A model generated the notes under the pieces. It saw only the letters and a program-made list of their open reading frames with translations. It made no database searches and was not told the DNA's origin. The position numbers and the translations under genes were made by a program. A stretch of 64,000 nt of DNA, taken from positions 6,882,001 to 6,946,000 of the forward strand of contig NZ_CP009110.1 of the NCBI RefSeq assembly GCF_000739085.1, written 5' to 3'. Of the stretch, positions 40,068 through 48,618 are shown piece after piece (positions within the stretch are counted from its first letter, which is position 1; every line of letters begins with the position of its first letter). Origin of the DNA: Amycolatopsis methanolica 239 (GTDB lineage Bacteria > Actinomycetota > Actinomycetes > Mycobacteriales > Pseudonocardiaceae).

Positions 40068-40316
40068 GTGCCCAGAGTTCCGAATGACCTGGTCGGCTAC
40101 GTGTACGAGTGGCTGGCCGATGACATCGCAGCGCGAATCGCCTCGGGCGAGATGCCTCCGCGAAGCGCGCTGCCCAACGAACGTCGTCTCGCTGAGGAGT
40201 ACCGCGTCTCTCTGGGCACAGCGAGGCACGCGGTCGAGATCCTCCGTGAACGCGGCCTGGTGACCACGATTCGCTCCAAGGGCACGTTCGTGGTCGAGCG
40301 CGAGACCAACCGCTGA
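40068..40316 (+). CDS. Minimal GntR DNA-binding protein
   Basis: 82 residues from a GTG. It is just a GntR winged helix: VYEWLADDIAARIASGEMPP, ALPNERRLAEEYRVSLGTAR, HAVEILRERGLVTTIRSKGT. There is no ligand-binding domain. Such solo GntR heads sit upstream of the transfer genes in many AICEs and could tune transfer expression against the full-length GntR at 38217. Confidence 0.75.
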   Translation: MPRVPNDLVGYVYEWLADDIAARIASGEMPPRSALPNERRLAEEYRVSLGTARHAVEILRERGLVTTIRSKGTFVVERETNR

Positions 40317-40351
40317 AACCTCGATGACTTAACAGGAAGGAGGTGATCGCG

Positions 40352-40483
40352 GTGGCACACAAGGTTCGACGTAGGTGGCTGGTCCGCCGACGCTGCTGGG
40401 TCTGCGGGCATTCGCAGCGGGTCCTGCGCAACAAGGTGCACGTGTGCCGAAGGTGTTCCCGACAAGCAACCGAAGGACTCTAA
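40352..40483 (+). CDS. Small basic zinc-ribbon protein
   Basis: 43 residues from a GTG with a GGAAGGAGG ribosome-binding site 8 bases upstream. Sequence VAHKVRRRWLVRRRCWVCGH then VHVCRRCSRQATEGL has CxxC twice, a likely zinc ribbon, and is extremely Arg-rich, so it probably binds nucleic acid. Too short to be called by most gene finders. Confidence 0.6.
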   Translation: MAHKVRRRWLVRRRCWVCGHSQRVLRNKVHVCRRCSRQATEGL

Positions 40484-40632
40484 GGGGTCCACAAGTGACT
40501 GAAAACGCGCGCTATGTCGTGCGGCGATGAAACACGCCCTCATTCGGGCTCTTGAACCGTACGGCGCAGAAGCGGAAACCGGCTGCCAACCTCTTGCCGC
40601 TCCTGCGCTGTCCACACCTCACGGAGTAGACA

Positions 40633-40803
40633 GTGGAAACGCTAGCCAATGCTGGCGGGCACGTGTCAAGCGGGGTCACCCGGACGCGCTGTGCCGCATG
40701 CAAGAAGTTCGCCCGCCTCGCTCCTGGTGACACCGAGTGCGCCACCTGTGCGGGACGGCTGGATCTGCCGATCACGGCTCGGAAGGCCGGTGGTCGGCGA
40801 TGA
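40633..40803 (+). CDS. Small zinc-finger-like protein
   Basis: 56 residues from a GTG with GGAG 7 bases upstream. RTRCAACKKFARLAPGDTEC followed by ATCAGRLD has two CxxC pairs 13 residues apart. The stop overlaps the ATG of the translocase gene (ATGA), so the two are translationally coupled. Probable zinc-binding accessory of replication or transfer. Confidence 0.6.
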   Translation: METLANAGGHVSSGVTRTRCAACKKFARLAPGDTECATCAGRLDLPITARKAGGRR

Positions 40804-42353
40804 ACGCACACACCTTCGGAGTCCTGTTGCTCGGCAGTGCCGGCCTCGCCGTTGTTGTCTGGGTGCTCCAAAAGCTCGGCAAGGCGCTCGCCTCGATCGC
40901 GGAAGCCCTCGCCGCTGCTGCGGTGGTTTTCCTTGCCCTGTGGTGGGTTCTCAAGGGCGCGGTCTGGGTCGTCAAGGAGATCCTGACGCATCCGCGGACC
41001 ACGCTCGCTGTGCTCGCGGTAGCGGCGTGGTGCATGTGGTTGGGTTGGATGTCGTTGGCGGTGACCGGTCTCGTCATCGCGACGGGACTGCTGACCTGGC
41101 GGCGCTTCCACCTGGTGTCGTTCGACCAGTGGGCCGGGCGCGCGCTGCGCTCGTGGTGGTTCCGCTGGGCGCTCTACATGCCCAAGCTGCCGGAATGGCT
41201 GCACGCCTGCGGCCTGAGCGTCAAGGACGACACCGTGCCGGTCGATCTGACCGTGACGCTCGTCGGACGGAAGAAGATCACGCGCGACCAGCGGCGGCCC
41301 GGTGTTCGGTTGCCCAAGGTCCGGCGAGTGCGGTCGGGTGCCTCGTGGGACGAGGTGCGGGTCGAGCTGGTACCGGGACAGAAGCCCGAGGACTTCGACG
41401 AGGCTGCGCGGGAACTCGCCGTGGCGCGCAAGGTCGCCCGGTGCCAGGTGCGGGAGCTGGCTCCCAACGTGGTGTCCATCGACTTCCAGCGCCGGGACCT
41501 GCTCGCCACTCCGGTGCCCTGCCCGCAGTTCACCGAGCTGGACGCCTCAGCTGTGGACCTGCGACGCGCCTGGGCTGGGCGGACCGAGTACGGGGAGGAC
41601 TGGCACCTGCCGCTGTACGGCTCGGGAAGCCACACGCTCACGGCCGGCGCTTCGGGCGCGGGCAAGAACTCGGTGATGTGGTGCCCGCTCGCGTCGATCG
41701 CCCCAGCGATCCGGGACGGCCTCGTGCGCGTGACCGGCATCGACCCGAAGGGCATGGAACTCGCGTACGGGCGCGGGATCTTCCACCGGTATGCGGTGAC
41801 GCCGAAGGACGCGCTCGAAGTCCTGGATGAGCTGGTGGCGGCGATGGACACGCGTAAGGCGGAGTTCGCTGGGCGAGTTCGCAATGTGCCGGTCAGCACC
41901 GAGAACCCGCTTGAGCTGCTGGAGTTCGACGAGATCGGAGCCCTGACCAAGTACACCGACCGGAAGACCCGTGAGCAGATCATCGAGAAGGTGGCTCTGC
42001 TGACCACGCAGGGCCGGGCGCTCGGGTTCACGGTCCGCGGCTACGTGCAGGAGCCGACGAAGGACACGGTCCCAGTCCGGGAGCTGTTCCCCCGCCGTAT
42101 CTGCCTGCGAGTCACCTCGAAGTCGCACGTGGGCATGGTGCTCGGGGACCAGGCGTACGAGCGGGGTGCGTGGGCCAACCGCATCGGCGAGTCCGAAGCG
42201 GGCACCGGCTACGTGTGGGGTGAGGGCATCCGTGAGCCGCTGCGTGTGCGGGCCGGTTGGGTGCCGGATGAGGCGGTCAAGGCACTCGAAGCCTTCGTGA
42301 CCGGCGGGGCTGTCGTGCCGTTCCGCGGCCCTGAGGGCGGTGTTGCGGCATGA
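40800..42353 (+). CDS. TraB/TraSA-type FtsK-like conjugative DNA translocase
   Basis: 517 residues. N-terminal membrane part with several helices (TFGVLLLGSAGLAVVVWVLQ, TLAVLAVAAWCMWLGWM), then the FtsK/SpoIIIE motor: Walker A GASGAGKNSVMW near residue 283, Walker B LELLEFDEIGAL, and a further motif VRGYVQEPTKDTVPVRELFP. Streptomyces TraB forms a hexameric pore that moves double-stranded DNA between mycelia. The usual Walker A GxTGxGKG(S/T) reads GASGAGKNS here, still with Lys and Ser. Start overlaps the zinc-finger gene and stop overlaps the next gene. Confidence 0.88.
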   Translation: MNAHTFGVLLLGSAGLAVVVWVLQKLGKALASIAEALAAAAVVFLALWWVLKGAVWVVKEILTHPRTTLAVLAVAAWCMWLGWMSLAVTGLVIATGLLTWRRFHLVSFDQWAGRALRSWWFRWALYMPKLPEWLHACGLSVKDDTVPVDLTVTLVGRKKITRDQRRPGVRLPKVRRVRSGASWDEVRVELVPGQKPEDFDEAARELAVARKVARCQVRELAPNVVSIDFQRRDLLATPVPCPQFTELDASAVDLRRAWAGRTEYGEDWHLPLYGSGSHTLTAGASGAGKNSVMWCPLASIAPAIRDGLVRVTGIDPKGMELAYGRGIFHRYAVTPKDALEVLDELVAAMDTRKAEFAGRVRNVPVSTENPLELLEFDEIGALTKYTDRKTREQIIEKVALLTTQGRALGFTVRGYVQEPTKDTVPVRELFPRRICLRVTSKSHVGMVLGDQAYERGAWANRIGESEAGTGYVWGEGIREPLRVRAGWVPDEAVKALEAFVTGGAVVPFRGPEGGVAA

Positions 42354-42754
42354 GGACTCCCTTGGAGAGGCTGACCCGGGCGTTCTGGGGGCACCTGCGG
42401 GACTTCCCGCTTCCGGAGCCTTGCCGGGTGACGCTGCACCCGGGCATGCCGGAAATCCAAGTGCAGGTGGCTCCCGGCGAGGCCGGTGTGCATCTCGCCG
42501 AGTTGCTGCTGTGGGCCTACACGCTCGACCAGGTCACCGCGACGTGGTGGCGCACCGAGCAGAACAACCTGCACATCACCATTCGCGGTCGTTCGCAGGA
42601 CGGGGCGCAGTTCCTCGTTTACGGCGGGGTTGCGTGGCGGCACTGCGGCGGCCTGGTGCAGCTCGCGACCGGTGCTCGTGAGGGCGTGTCGGTCGATGAG
42701 CTGTACACGCTGCGGATGCTGCTCGACGAGCAGGCGGTGGAGGTGGCCGCGTGA
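42350..42754 (+). CDS. AICE hypothetical protein
   Basis: 134 residues: RTPLERLTRAFWGHLRDFPL, LAELLLWAYTLDQVTATWWR, then HITIRGRSQDGAQFLVYGGV and LYTLRMLLDEQAVEVAA. Soluble alpha/beta. It sits between translocase and replication initiator with 4-bp overlaps on both sides, a place usually filled by an uncharacterised conserved AICE gene. No catalytic motif seen. Confidence 0.6.
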   Translation: MRTPLERLTRAFWGHLRDFPLPEPCRVTLHPGMPEIQVQVAPGEAGVHLAELLLWAYTLDQVTATWWRTEQNNLHITIRGRSQDGAQFLVYGGVAWRHCGGLVQLATGAREGVSVDELYTLRMLLDEQAVEVAA

Positions 42755-44352
42755 GCACTCGTGCTGAGCGGATGCGGCTGCCGCTGTCCACGGAGGTCAT
42801 GAAGGCCACCGCGGAGAAGCACGGGGTGTGCGTGCGGCCGTTCACGATGGAAGTCGGCGACCCCGACACCGGCGAACTCCGCTACATCGCCGTGCCCTGC
42901 GGCTCCACCGTGGAGAGCGTCTGCGGGCCGTGTGCCAAGAAGGCCAAGGCGTTGCGGATGGCCCAGTGCCGGGAAGGCTGGCACCTCACCGAGGAACCCG
43001 ACTTCACCCCGGCCCCACCGACACCGGAGCAGAAGGAGTTGATCGAGTTCCGCGCGGATCTGGTGGCGCGGTATCGGGAGGCGGTCGAGCACGGTGAGGA
43101 GGGCCAGGCCGACGAGCTGCGGGACGAGATCCGCGGGGTTGATGAGGAACTTCGGCAACTCGGCATGCGCGGCCGGCTCCCGTCGCCGGACCTGCCGTCG
43201 AAGCGGCCGGTGAAGCGGTCAACCAAGCGGCGGCAGGACGCCCCCAACCTGCCCCGGAAAAAGGTCGCCAAAACCACCGTGGGGCGGGAGTACGCCGGGA
43301 AGTTCCGGCCGTCGATGTTCGTGACCCTGACCTGCGACACCTACGGCCGGGTGCGGGACGACGGGACACCGGTCGACATGGCGACCTATGACTATCGGCG
43401 GGCGGCGCGGGATGCGGTGCACTTCGCCTCGCTGGTGGATCGGTGGTGGCAGAACCTCCGCCGCGTCGTCGGCTGGGACGTCCAGTACTTCGCCACGGTG
43501 GAGCCGCAGAAGCGCACCGCCCCGCACCTGCACGCGGCATTGCGGGGGTCGATTCCGCATGAGGTGCTGCGGCAGGTCACCGAGGCCACCTACCACCAGG
43601 TCTGGTGGCCCCGCCACGACGAGCTGGTCTATGGCGGGGACCGGCTGCCCGTGTGGGACGCGCGGGTGAAGGGGTTTGTGGATCCGGAGAAGCACGAGCC
43701 GTTGACGCCGTGGGAGGAGGCGGTGGAGGAGGTCGAAGAACCGGCACACGTGGTGACGTTCGGGCGGCAGGTGCACTCCAAGGGCATCCTCGGCGGCACC
43801 GAAGAAGCCGGACGCCACATCGGCTACCTCACCAAATACCTCACCAAGAGCACCGGCGAGGTGGTCGAAGCCACGAGCGCGAGGCAGCGGGAGCACCACG
43901 ACCGGCTTCACGCGGAACTGGCGATCACTCCGTGTTCGCCTCGGTGTGCGGTGTGGCTGCTCTACGGGGTGCAGCCACTCGGGGCCTCCAGCCGGATGAC
44001 TCCGGGCCACTGCAAAGGCCGGGCACACCGGCGCACCACCCTCGGGCTCCCCGGCCGGCGGGTCCTGGTCTCCCGAAAGTGGTCCGGGAAGTCGCTGGCC
44101 GATCACAAGGCGGACCGGAAGGCGTTCGTCCGGGACATGCTCGCGAACGTCGGCATCGTCAAACCCGACGAAGACACCTCACGGCTGATCTGGCGCAAAG
44201 TCCAACCCGGCGACCGGGACGCACCACCACGCGCGCACCTCCTGATGCGGGCCATCGCAGAACGGATCACCTGGAAGGCCGAGTACGACCGGGCACTCCT
44301 CGCGGCCCATCCACCGGGCTCAGAAACTTCGGCAATTCAGCAAGCAGCCTGA
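42751..44352 (+). CDS. repSA: RepSA-type rolling-circle replication initiator
   Basis: 533 residues. HUH-type Rep motifs: motif I FVTLTCDTYGRV, motif II HLHAALRG (in PQKRTAPHLHAALRG, HxH), motif III GYLTKYLTKS with the catalytic Tyr. An N-terminal Cys-containing part (VPCGSTVESVCGPCAKKAKA) forms a zinc finger, as in RepSA of pSAM2. The linker RPVKRSTKRRQDAPNLPRKK is strongly basic. It nicks the double-strand origin after excision. Name given by analogy with pSAM2; sequence identity not measured. Confidence 0.85.
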   Translation: MSTRAERMRLPLSTEVMKATAEKHGVCVRPFTMEVGDPDTGELRYIAVPCGSTVESVCGPCAKKAKALRMAQCREGWHLTEEPDFTPAPPTPEQKELIEFRADLVARYREAVEHGEEGQADELRDEIRGVDEELRQLGMRGRLPSPDLPSKRPVKRSTKRRQDAPNLPRKKVAKTTVGREYAGKFRPSMFVTLTCDTYGRVRDDGTPVDMATYDYRRAARDAVHFASLVDRWWQNLRRVVGWDVQYFATVEPQKRTAPHLHAALRGSIPHEVLRQVTEATYHQVWWPRHDELVYGGDRLPVWDARVKGFVDPEKHEPLTPWEEAVEEVEEPAHVVTFGRQVHSKGILGGTEEAGRHIGYLTKYLTKSTGEVVEATSARQREHHDRLHAELAITPCSPRCAVWLLYGVQPLGASSRMTPGHCKGRAHRRTTLGLPGRRVLVSRKWSGKSLADHKADRKAFVRDMLANVGIVKPDEDTSRLIWRKVQPGDRDAPPRAHLLMRAIAERITWKAEYDRALLAAHPPGSETSAIQQAA

Positions 44353-44374
44353 TCACCTGGGGGAGGAAGACACC

Positions 44375-44593
44375 TTGAACACGCACTACCTGAACGTCGA
44401 GCAGGCGGCCGAGTACCTGAACACCTCGGTGCGCTTCGTCCGTCGGCTGATCGCCGAACGCCGGATCGCCTTCCACAAGGTCGGCGTTCACGTTCGGCTG
44501 GCCGTCGACGACCTGGAGGCGTTCGTGCAGGCCGGTCGGGTCGAGCCGATCAATGCGGCGTCCGTGCTCCGCGACCTCGGACGGGCAGCCTGA
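44375..44593 (+). CDS. xis: Excisionase (Xis), MerR-like HTH_17
   Basis: 72 residues from a TTG with GGGAGGAAG upstream. One winged helix-turn-helix: YLNVEQAAEYLNTSVRFVRR, LIAERRIAFHKVGVHVRLAV, DDLEAFVQAGRVEP. This is the usual excisionase fold of AICEs, located directly before the integrase, and would bend att DNA to favour excision. Confidence 0.85.
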   Translation: MNTHYLNVEQAAEYLNTSVRFVRRLIAERRIAFHKVGVHVRLAVDDLEAFVQAGRVEPINAASVLRDLGRAA

Positions 44594-44594
44594 C

Positions 44595-45770
44595 GTGGCG
44601 AACAAGAAGGGGCGTCGAGGGTTCGGCAACGTCCGCCAGCTTCCGTCGGGTCGCTGGCAGGCTCGCTATCCCGGGCCGGACGGGCAATTCCGAAAGGCAC
44701 CCGACACCTTCGAGACCAAGCGTGCGGCCGAGCGCTGGTTGTCGGTCGTCGAAAGCCAGATCATCCAGGGCGAGTGGACCGACCCGGAGCGGGCGAAGGT
44801 CAAGCTCGGGGACTATGCGAGTCAGTGGGTCAATCAGCGCCCTGGGCTGCGTCCACGCACAACCGAGCTGTACCGGTGGCTTCTGCGGAAGCACATCGAA
44901 CCGCGGCTCGGTGGGGTCGAGCTGGGCAAGTTGACGACGGCCACCATCCGGCAGTGGCGGGCGGACCTGCTGGCGGCGGGAGTATCCGAGTCGATGACCG
45001 CCAAGGCGTACCGGCTGCTCCGGGCGGTCCTGAACACCGCTGTGGAGGAGGACCGCATCCTCCAGCGCAATCCGTGCCGGGTTCGTGGAGCGGATCGGGA
45101 GAACCCGGCGGAGCGGCCGGTCCTGTCGGTGGCGCAGGTCTTCGACTTGGCCGGCCGGATGCCGGAGCGGTTCCGGGCGCTCGTCCTGCTCGCGGCGTTC
45201 GGCTCACTTCGCTGGGGTGAGGTGACGGCCCTGCGGCGCTGCGACGTGGCCGAGGACGGGAGCTGGGTCCGGGTCTCGCGGGCGTTCGTCGAGGTCCGCG
45301 GGAAGGGGCTGACGGTGGGGCCACCGAAGTCCCGGGCTGGTGTGCGGACGGTGATCATCCCGGCGGCCGTCCGACCGGAGGTGGTGAAGCACCTGGACAC
45401 CTACGTGAAGCCGGATCCGCTCGCGCTGCTGTTCACGGGCGAGCGGGACGGCAACGCACTGCGTCGGCCGAACTTCAACCAGCGGACCCGGTGGACTGAG
45501 GTCGTCGCGAAGATGGGGCTCAAGGGCCTGCACTTCCACGATCTGCGACACGCGGGCAACATTTGGGCCTCCAAGGCCGGGACCTCCACCAAGGACCTGA
45601 TGGCCCGGATGGGGCACGACGACATGCGGGCGGCCCTCATCTACCAGCGGGCGACCAGTGACGCGGACGAGCGGATCGCGGACCGGCTCTCCCAGCTCGT
45701 CGAGGAGCACCGGAGGGGCAAGGGCGGCGACGACCCGGACGACGACGGTGCCCTCGTCCCAGCGACCTAA
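44595..45770 (+). CDS. int: Tyrosine integrase of element 2
   Basis: 391 residues from a GTG one base after the xis stop. Three domains: N-terminal arm-binding (GFGNVRQLPSGRWQARYPGP), core-binding (LRPRTTELYRWLLRKHIEPR) and catalytic with the Arg motif FGSLRWGEVTALRR, FHDLRHAG and the Tyr in GHDDMRAALIYQRAT. It ends inside the right arm site (the stop is part of CTAATGGCACG). It recombines the 42-bp tRNA-Gly core sites. The truncated integrase of element 1 is its close relative. Confidence 0.93.
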   Translation: MANKKGRRGFGNVRQLPSGRWQARYPGPDGQFRKAPDTFETKRAAERWLSVVESQIIQGEWTDPERAKVKLGDYASQWVNQRPGLRPRTTELYRWLLRKHIEPRLGGVELGKLTTATIRQWRADLLAAGVSESMTAKAYRLLRAVLNTAVEEDRILQRNPCRVRGADRENPAERPVLSVAQVFDLAGRMPERFRALVLLAAFGSLRWGEVTALRRCDVAEDGSWVRVSRAFVEVRGKGLTVGPPKSRAGVRTVIIPAAVRPEVVKHLDTYVKPDPLALLFTGERDGNALRRPNFNQRTRWTEVVAKMGLKGLHFHDLRHAGNIWASKAGTSTKDLMARMGHDDMRAALIYQRATSDADERIADRLSQLVEEHRRGKGGDDPDDDGALVPAT

Positions 45771-45788
45771 TGGCACGTTAATGGCACG
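45767..45788. repeat. Element 2 right arm-type site
   Basis: CTAATGGCACG followed by TTAATGGCACG, overlapping the integrase stop codon. One base different from the left site at 33745. Confidence 0.65.
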
Positions 45789-45810
45789 CGACCCGAGTTG
45801 ATCAAGAGAC

Positions 45811-45859
45811 GACGAAGGCCCAGGTCCGGATTAGACACCCGCTGACCTGGGCCTTCGTC
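45811..45859 (+). terminator. Terminator of the element 2 integrase
   Basis: Perfect 15-bp inverted repeat GACGAAGGCCCAGGT / ACCTGGGCCTTCGTC with a 19-base loop, 4 bp before the att core. The same hairpin is kept in the element 0 relic at 31199-31245. Confidence 0.75.
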
Positions 45860-45864
45860 ACAAG

Positions 45865-45935
45865 AGCGGATGACGGGAATCGAACCCGCGTTCTCAGCTT
45901 GGGAAGCTGATGTTCTACCATTGAACTACATCCGC
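45865..45935 (-). tRNA. tRNA-Gly (anticodon CCC), integration target
   Basis: On the minus strand: acceptor GCGGATG pairing CATCCGC, D-arm GTTC...GAAC, anticodon stem TCAGC/GCTGA around loop TTCCCAA (anticodon CCC), T-arm CGGG-TTCGATT-CCCG. 71 nt without encoded CCA. Its 3' 41 bases are the right att copy (45864-45905). The gene is intact, so integration restored the tRNA. Confidence 0.95.
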
Positions 45936-46039
45936 AGCGACGCACAGCATACACAAACGTCGCCTCCTGGTGAGAGCACCCCCTTGACTCTGCGGGTCGC
46001 AAGTGACAACACTCGTTGTCGAAAGGGTGGTGGGTGTGC

Positions 46040-47257
46040 ATGGATGAGCGACTGCCGGATCCGGAGTTGTTCCGCCGTGGGGGTTTCAGCCTGGCCGCCA
46101 AGCTCTTCGTGAAGCACGACATCCGCGCGACCGAGCGCCAGGTGCGCCGCTTCCGGGAGTTCGCCCAGGCGCAGGACCCGAAGGCCGACGCGGTCGTCGC
46201 GCTGTTCCGCCGCCTGCCGAGGAACCGCGGGCGGCAGCTGTTCGAACAAGCGCTCACCGGCGGCATCCACAGCCTCGACGCCCCTCCACCGGAACTCGTC
46301 GACTTCTTCGAGCACGTCGAGGCCACCCCGTACTGGGTCGACCCGGCCCGGCTCGACCGGGGCGCCAAAGCCATCATCCGCACCGGTGTCCTCGGCCTCT
46401 TCCCGCTCGGCGACATGTCCCTCATGGGCGGCTACCTCGCCTCACGCGCGACCAAGGCCCTCGTCGCGACCGGGGAGATCGAACGGATGGCCAGTCAGCG
46501 CCTCGTCGAGACCGCGGCCTGGTGGATGGACGTCACCACCCCCGGCGCGCTGGCGATCGGCCAGACCGGCTACGCCTCCGCCCTGCGCGTCCGCCTCGTG
46601 CACGCCCACGTCCGCGCCGCCATGAACCGCCGCCCCGACTGGGACTACGACGAGTGGGATAAGCCAGTCAACCAGGTCCAGACGGCCGGCACGCTGCTCC
46701 TCTTCTCCCTCGTCTTCGTCTACGGCACCCAGCTGCTCGGCATCCGCTACAGCGACCGCGAGCGCGCCGACATCCTGCACCTCTGGCGCTACGTCGGCTG
46801 GCTGCTCGGCGTCGACGAGGAACTCCTGCCCGCCACCGAAGACGACGCCTGGCGCCTGTTCTGGCTGCTCGCGACCACCGAGTTCATCCCCGACGAGGAC
46901 AGCAAACGCCTCGCCCGCGCCCTGCTCGAAACGCACGCGGCGATCGGCGAGGGGCGCGGCGCCGTCGGCAAGGTCCTGTCCCACGTCTCGGTCGCCGTGC
47001 ACTCCTCCATCAGCCGCCTGGTGCTGGGCAAGTCCAATGCCGATTTCCTGGAGATCCCCAACGACCCGATCGCCAAGGGCGCCATCCTCGCCGTCGCCGC
47101 GGGAAACTTCGCCGCCGAGACCGCGCGGCGCTTCATCCCCGGCGCGACCGCGCTGCAGGAGTACCTCGGCACCCTCGAACGCCGCCGCTACGTCGACCGC
47201 CTCGACAAGATCTTCAAGCTCGATCCCACCTACGCCCGCCACATGAAAGCGGCCTAG
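46040..47257 (+). CDS. MpaB-family (DUF2236) oxygenase-like protein
   Basis: 405 residues (GTG at 46034 is an alternative start). Helical protein of the MpaB/latex-clearing family: GGFSLAAKLFVKHDIRATER, DPARLDRGAKAIIRTG, then AIGQTGYASALRVRLVHAHV with conserved Arg and His expected to hold haem b, NQVQTAGTLLLFSLVF and LHLWRYVGWLLGVDEELLP. In characterised members this fold oxidises substrates with haem-bound oxygen; most actinobacterial members are uncharacterised. First chromosomal gene after the elements. Confidence 0.8.
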   Translation: MDERLPDPELFRRGGFSLAAKLFVKHDIRATERQVRRFREFAQAQDPKADAVVALFRRLPRNRGRQLFEQALTGGIHSLDAPPPELVDFFEHVEATPYWVDPARLDRGAKAIIRTGVLGLFPLGDMSLMGGYLASRATKALVATGEIERMASQRLVETAAWWMDVTTPGALAIGQTGYASALRVRLVHAHVRAAMNRRPDWDYDEWDKPVNQVQTAGTLLLFSLVFVYGTQLLGIRYSDRERADILHLWRYVGWLLGVDEELLPATEDDAWRLFWLLATTEFIPDEDSKRLARALLETHAAIGEGRGAVGKVLSHVSVAVHSSISRLVLGKSNADFLEIPNDPIAKGAILAVAAGNFAAETARRFIPGATALQEYLGTLERRRYVDRLDKIFKLDPTYARHMKAA

Positions 47258-47270
47258 CTAGGGTGAAGCC

Positions 47271-47852
47271 GTGCTGCTCAGTGACCGTGACCTCCGCAAA
47301 GAGCTCGAAGCCGGCCGTCTCGGCATCGACCCCTTCGAACCGGCGATGCTCCAGCCGTCCAGCATCGACGTGCGGCTGGACCGGTTCTTCCGCGTGTTCA
47401 ACAACAGCCAGTACACCCACATCGACCCGAAGCTCCAGCAGGACGAGCTGACGTCGCTGGTCGAGAAGGACGGCGAGGACGCCTTCGTCCTCCACCCGGG
47501 CGAGTTCGTGCTCGCCTCGACGTTCGAGCTGGTCACGCTGCCTGACGACCTCGCAGGGCGCCTCGAGGGCAAGTCCTCCCTCGGCCGCCTCGGGCTGCTC
47601 ACGCACTCCACCGCCGGCTTCATCGACCCGGGCTTCACGGGCCACATCACGCTGGAGCTGTCGAACGTCGCGAACCTGCCGATCACCCTGTGGCCGGGCA
47701 TGAAGATCGGTCAGCTGTGCCTGTTCCGGCTCACCAGCCCGGCCGAGAACCCGTACGGCTCGGCCGCCGTCGGCTCCCGCTACCAGGGTCAGCGCGGCCC
47801 GACGCCGTCGCGCGCCCACCTGAACTTCCACATAGCCGACACCAACCGCTAG
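47271..47852 (+). CDS. dcd: dCTP deaminase (probably bifunctional, forming dUMP)
   Basis: 193 residues from a [23 protein letters not shown] at the start, [14 protein letters not shown], and the conserved core [20 protein letters not shown] followed by [17 protein letters not shown], which holds the catalytic Glu. This is near-identical in pattern to the mycobacterial DCD:DUT enzyme that converts dCTP directly to dUMP. Stands alone 13 bp after the MpaB-family gene. Confidence 0.93.
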   Translation: MLLSDRDLRKELEAGRLGIDPFEPAMLQPSSIDVRLDRFFRVFNNSQYTHIDPKLQQDELTSLVEKDGEDAFVLHPGEFVLASTFELVTLPDDLAGRLEGKSSLGRLGLLTHSTAGFIDPGFTGHITLELSNVANLPITLWPGMKIGQLCLFRLTSPAENPYGSAAVGSRYQGQRGPTPSRAHLNFHIADTNR

Positions 47853-48594
47853 AGGCCGAGCAGCTCACGGGCCCGCCGGGCGGCCTCCACCAGGTCCCCG
47901 CTGATCAGCGAGTCGACGCCGCGCAGGCCGGTGCGGTCGAGCAGGCGCTTCTCGTTGAGCACCCACTCGCCACGCTCGGCCGGCACCGCGTGCCCGGCCT
48001 GCATCGCCGCCGTGGCGAGCGCGCCCGCGAACTCGGTCACCTGCCCGCGCGGCGCGTAGTTGTGCTCGGCGTAGGTCAGCGTCAGCGAAGCCCGCGCGCC
48101 ACACGGCGGGCGCCGACTTCCGCAGCACCTCCGGGAACTCGACCTCGGGCAGCGAGCCGCGCAGCACCCGGTTCACCGCCAGCTCGGCGACCACCAGGTA
48201 GCTCGGGATCCCGGCCAGGTGGAACATCAGCGGCTCCCAGTGGAACCGGCCCTCCCGCGCCTCGGCCAGCTCGTGCTCGACCACGTCCAGGTCGCGGTAG
48301 TGGACGTCGGCCCCGCGCCCGTCGATCGTCAGCCACGCGCCGCCGTTGAACACGCCGCCGCCCCAGCCGCCGATCTCCGACACCTCACCCGGCCAGCCCG
48401 CCGATCTCCGACACCTCACCCGGCCAGCCCAGCGCACGCAGGTCGGCGGGGTCGAAGTGCCCGCGGTAGTAGATCGCGAAGTCCCAGTCGCGGTCCGGGC
48501 GCGCGGTGCCCGTCGCCCGTGAACCGCCCAGCGTCACGGCCTGGACGCCGGGCAGCCCGGCCAGCCGCGCGGCCACCTCTTCCTCGAAGCTCAT
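47849..48594 (-). pseudogene. Nucleotidyltransferase, broken by a 31-bp duplication and a second frameshift
   Basis: From the ATG at 48594: FEEEVAARLAGLPGVQAVTL then GGSRATGTARPDRDWDFAIY, a nucleotidyltransferase GS...DxD motif. A 31-bp tandem duplication (48369-48430) then shifts the frame. The next frame reads GGVFNGGAWLTIDGRGADVH, LDVVEHELAEAREGRFHWEP and LMFHLAGIPSYLVVAELAVN, then a further single-base loss near 48100 moves to a third frame (LTLTYAEHNYAPRGQVTEFA to RRARELLGL). All parts are recognisable, so inactivation is recent. Convergent with dcd, overlapping by 4 bp. Confidence 0.8.
48369..48430. repeat. 31-bp perfect tandem duplication
   Basis: Positions 48369-48399 and 48400-48430 are identical (each begins GCCGATCTCCGACACC). 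31 is not a multiple of 3, so the duplication disrupts the nucleotidyltransferase frame. Confidence 0.9.
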
Positions 48595-48618
48595 GCTTCC
48601 AAACTCCCCTGATCGGGT

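Larger units (their letters stand above)
33619..45905. mobile_element. Element 2: 12.3-kb integrative and conjugative element (AICE)
   Basis: Bounded by 42-bp direct repeats, the right one inside tRNA-Gly(CCC). Gene order is that of pSAM2/pMEA-type AICEs: accessory genes, GntR regulator (reverse), Pra-like activator, small genes, TraB-type FtsK translocase, RepSA-type initiator, Xis and Int next to the tRNA. All core modules look intact, so excision, rolling-circle replication and double-stranded DNA transfer are plausible. Confidence 0.9.

Noticed and set aside
40527..40730. A 67-codon ATG frame before the translocase gene
   Set aside because: It overlaps the zinc-finger gene at 40633 in another frame, which has better signals (Cys pattern, ATGA coupling); no ribosome-binding site is seen for this one.
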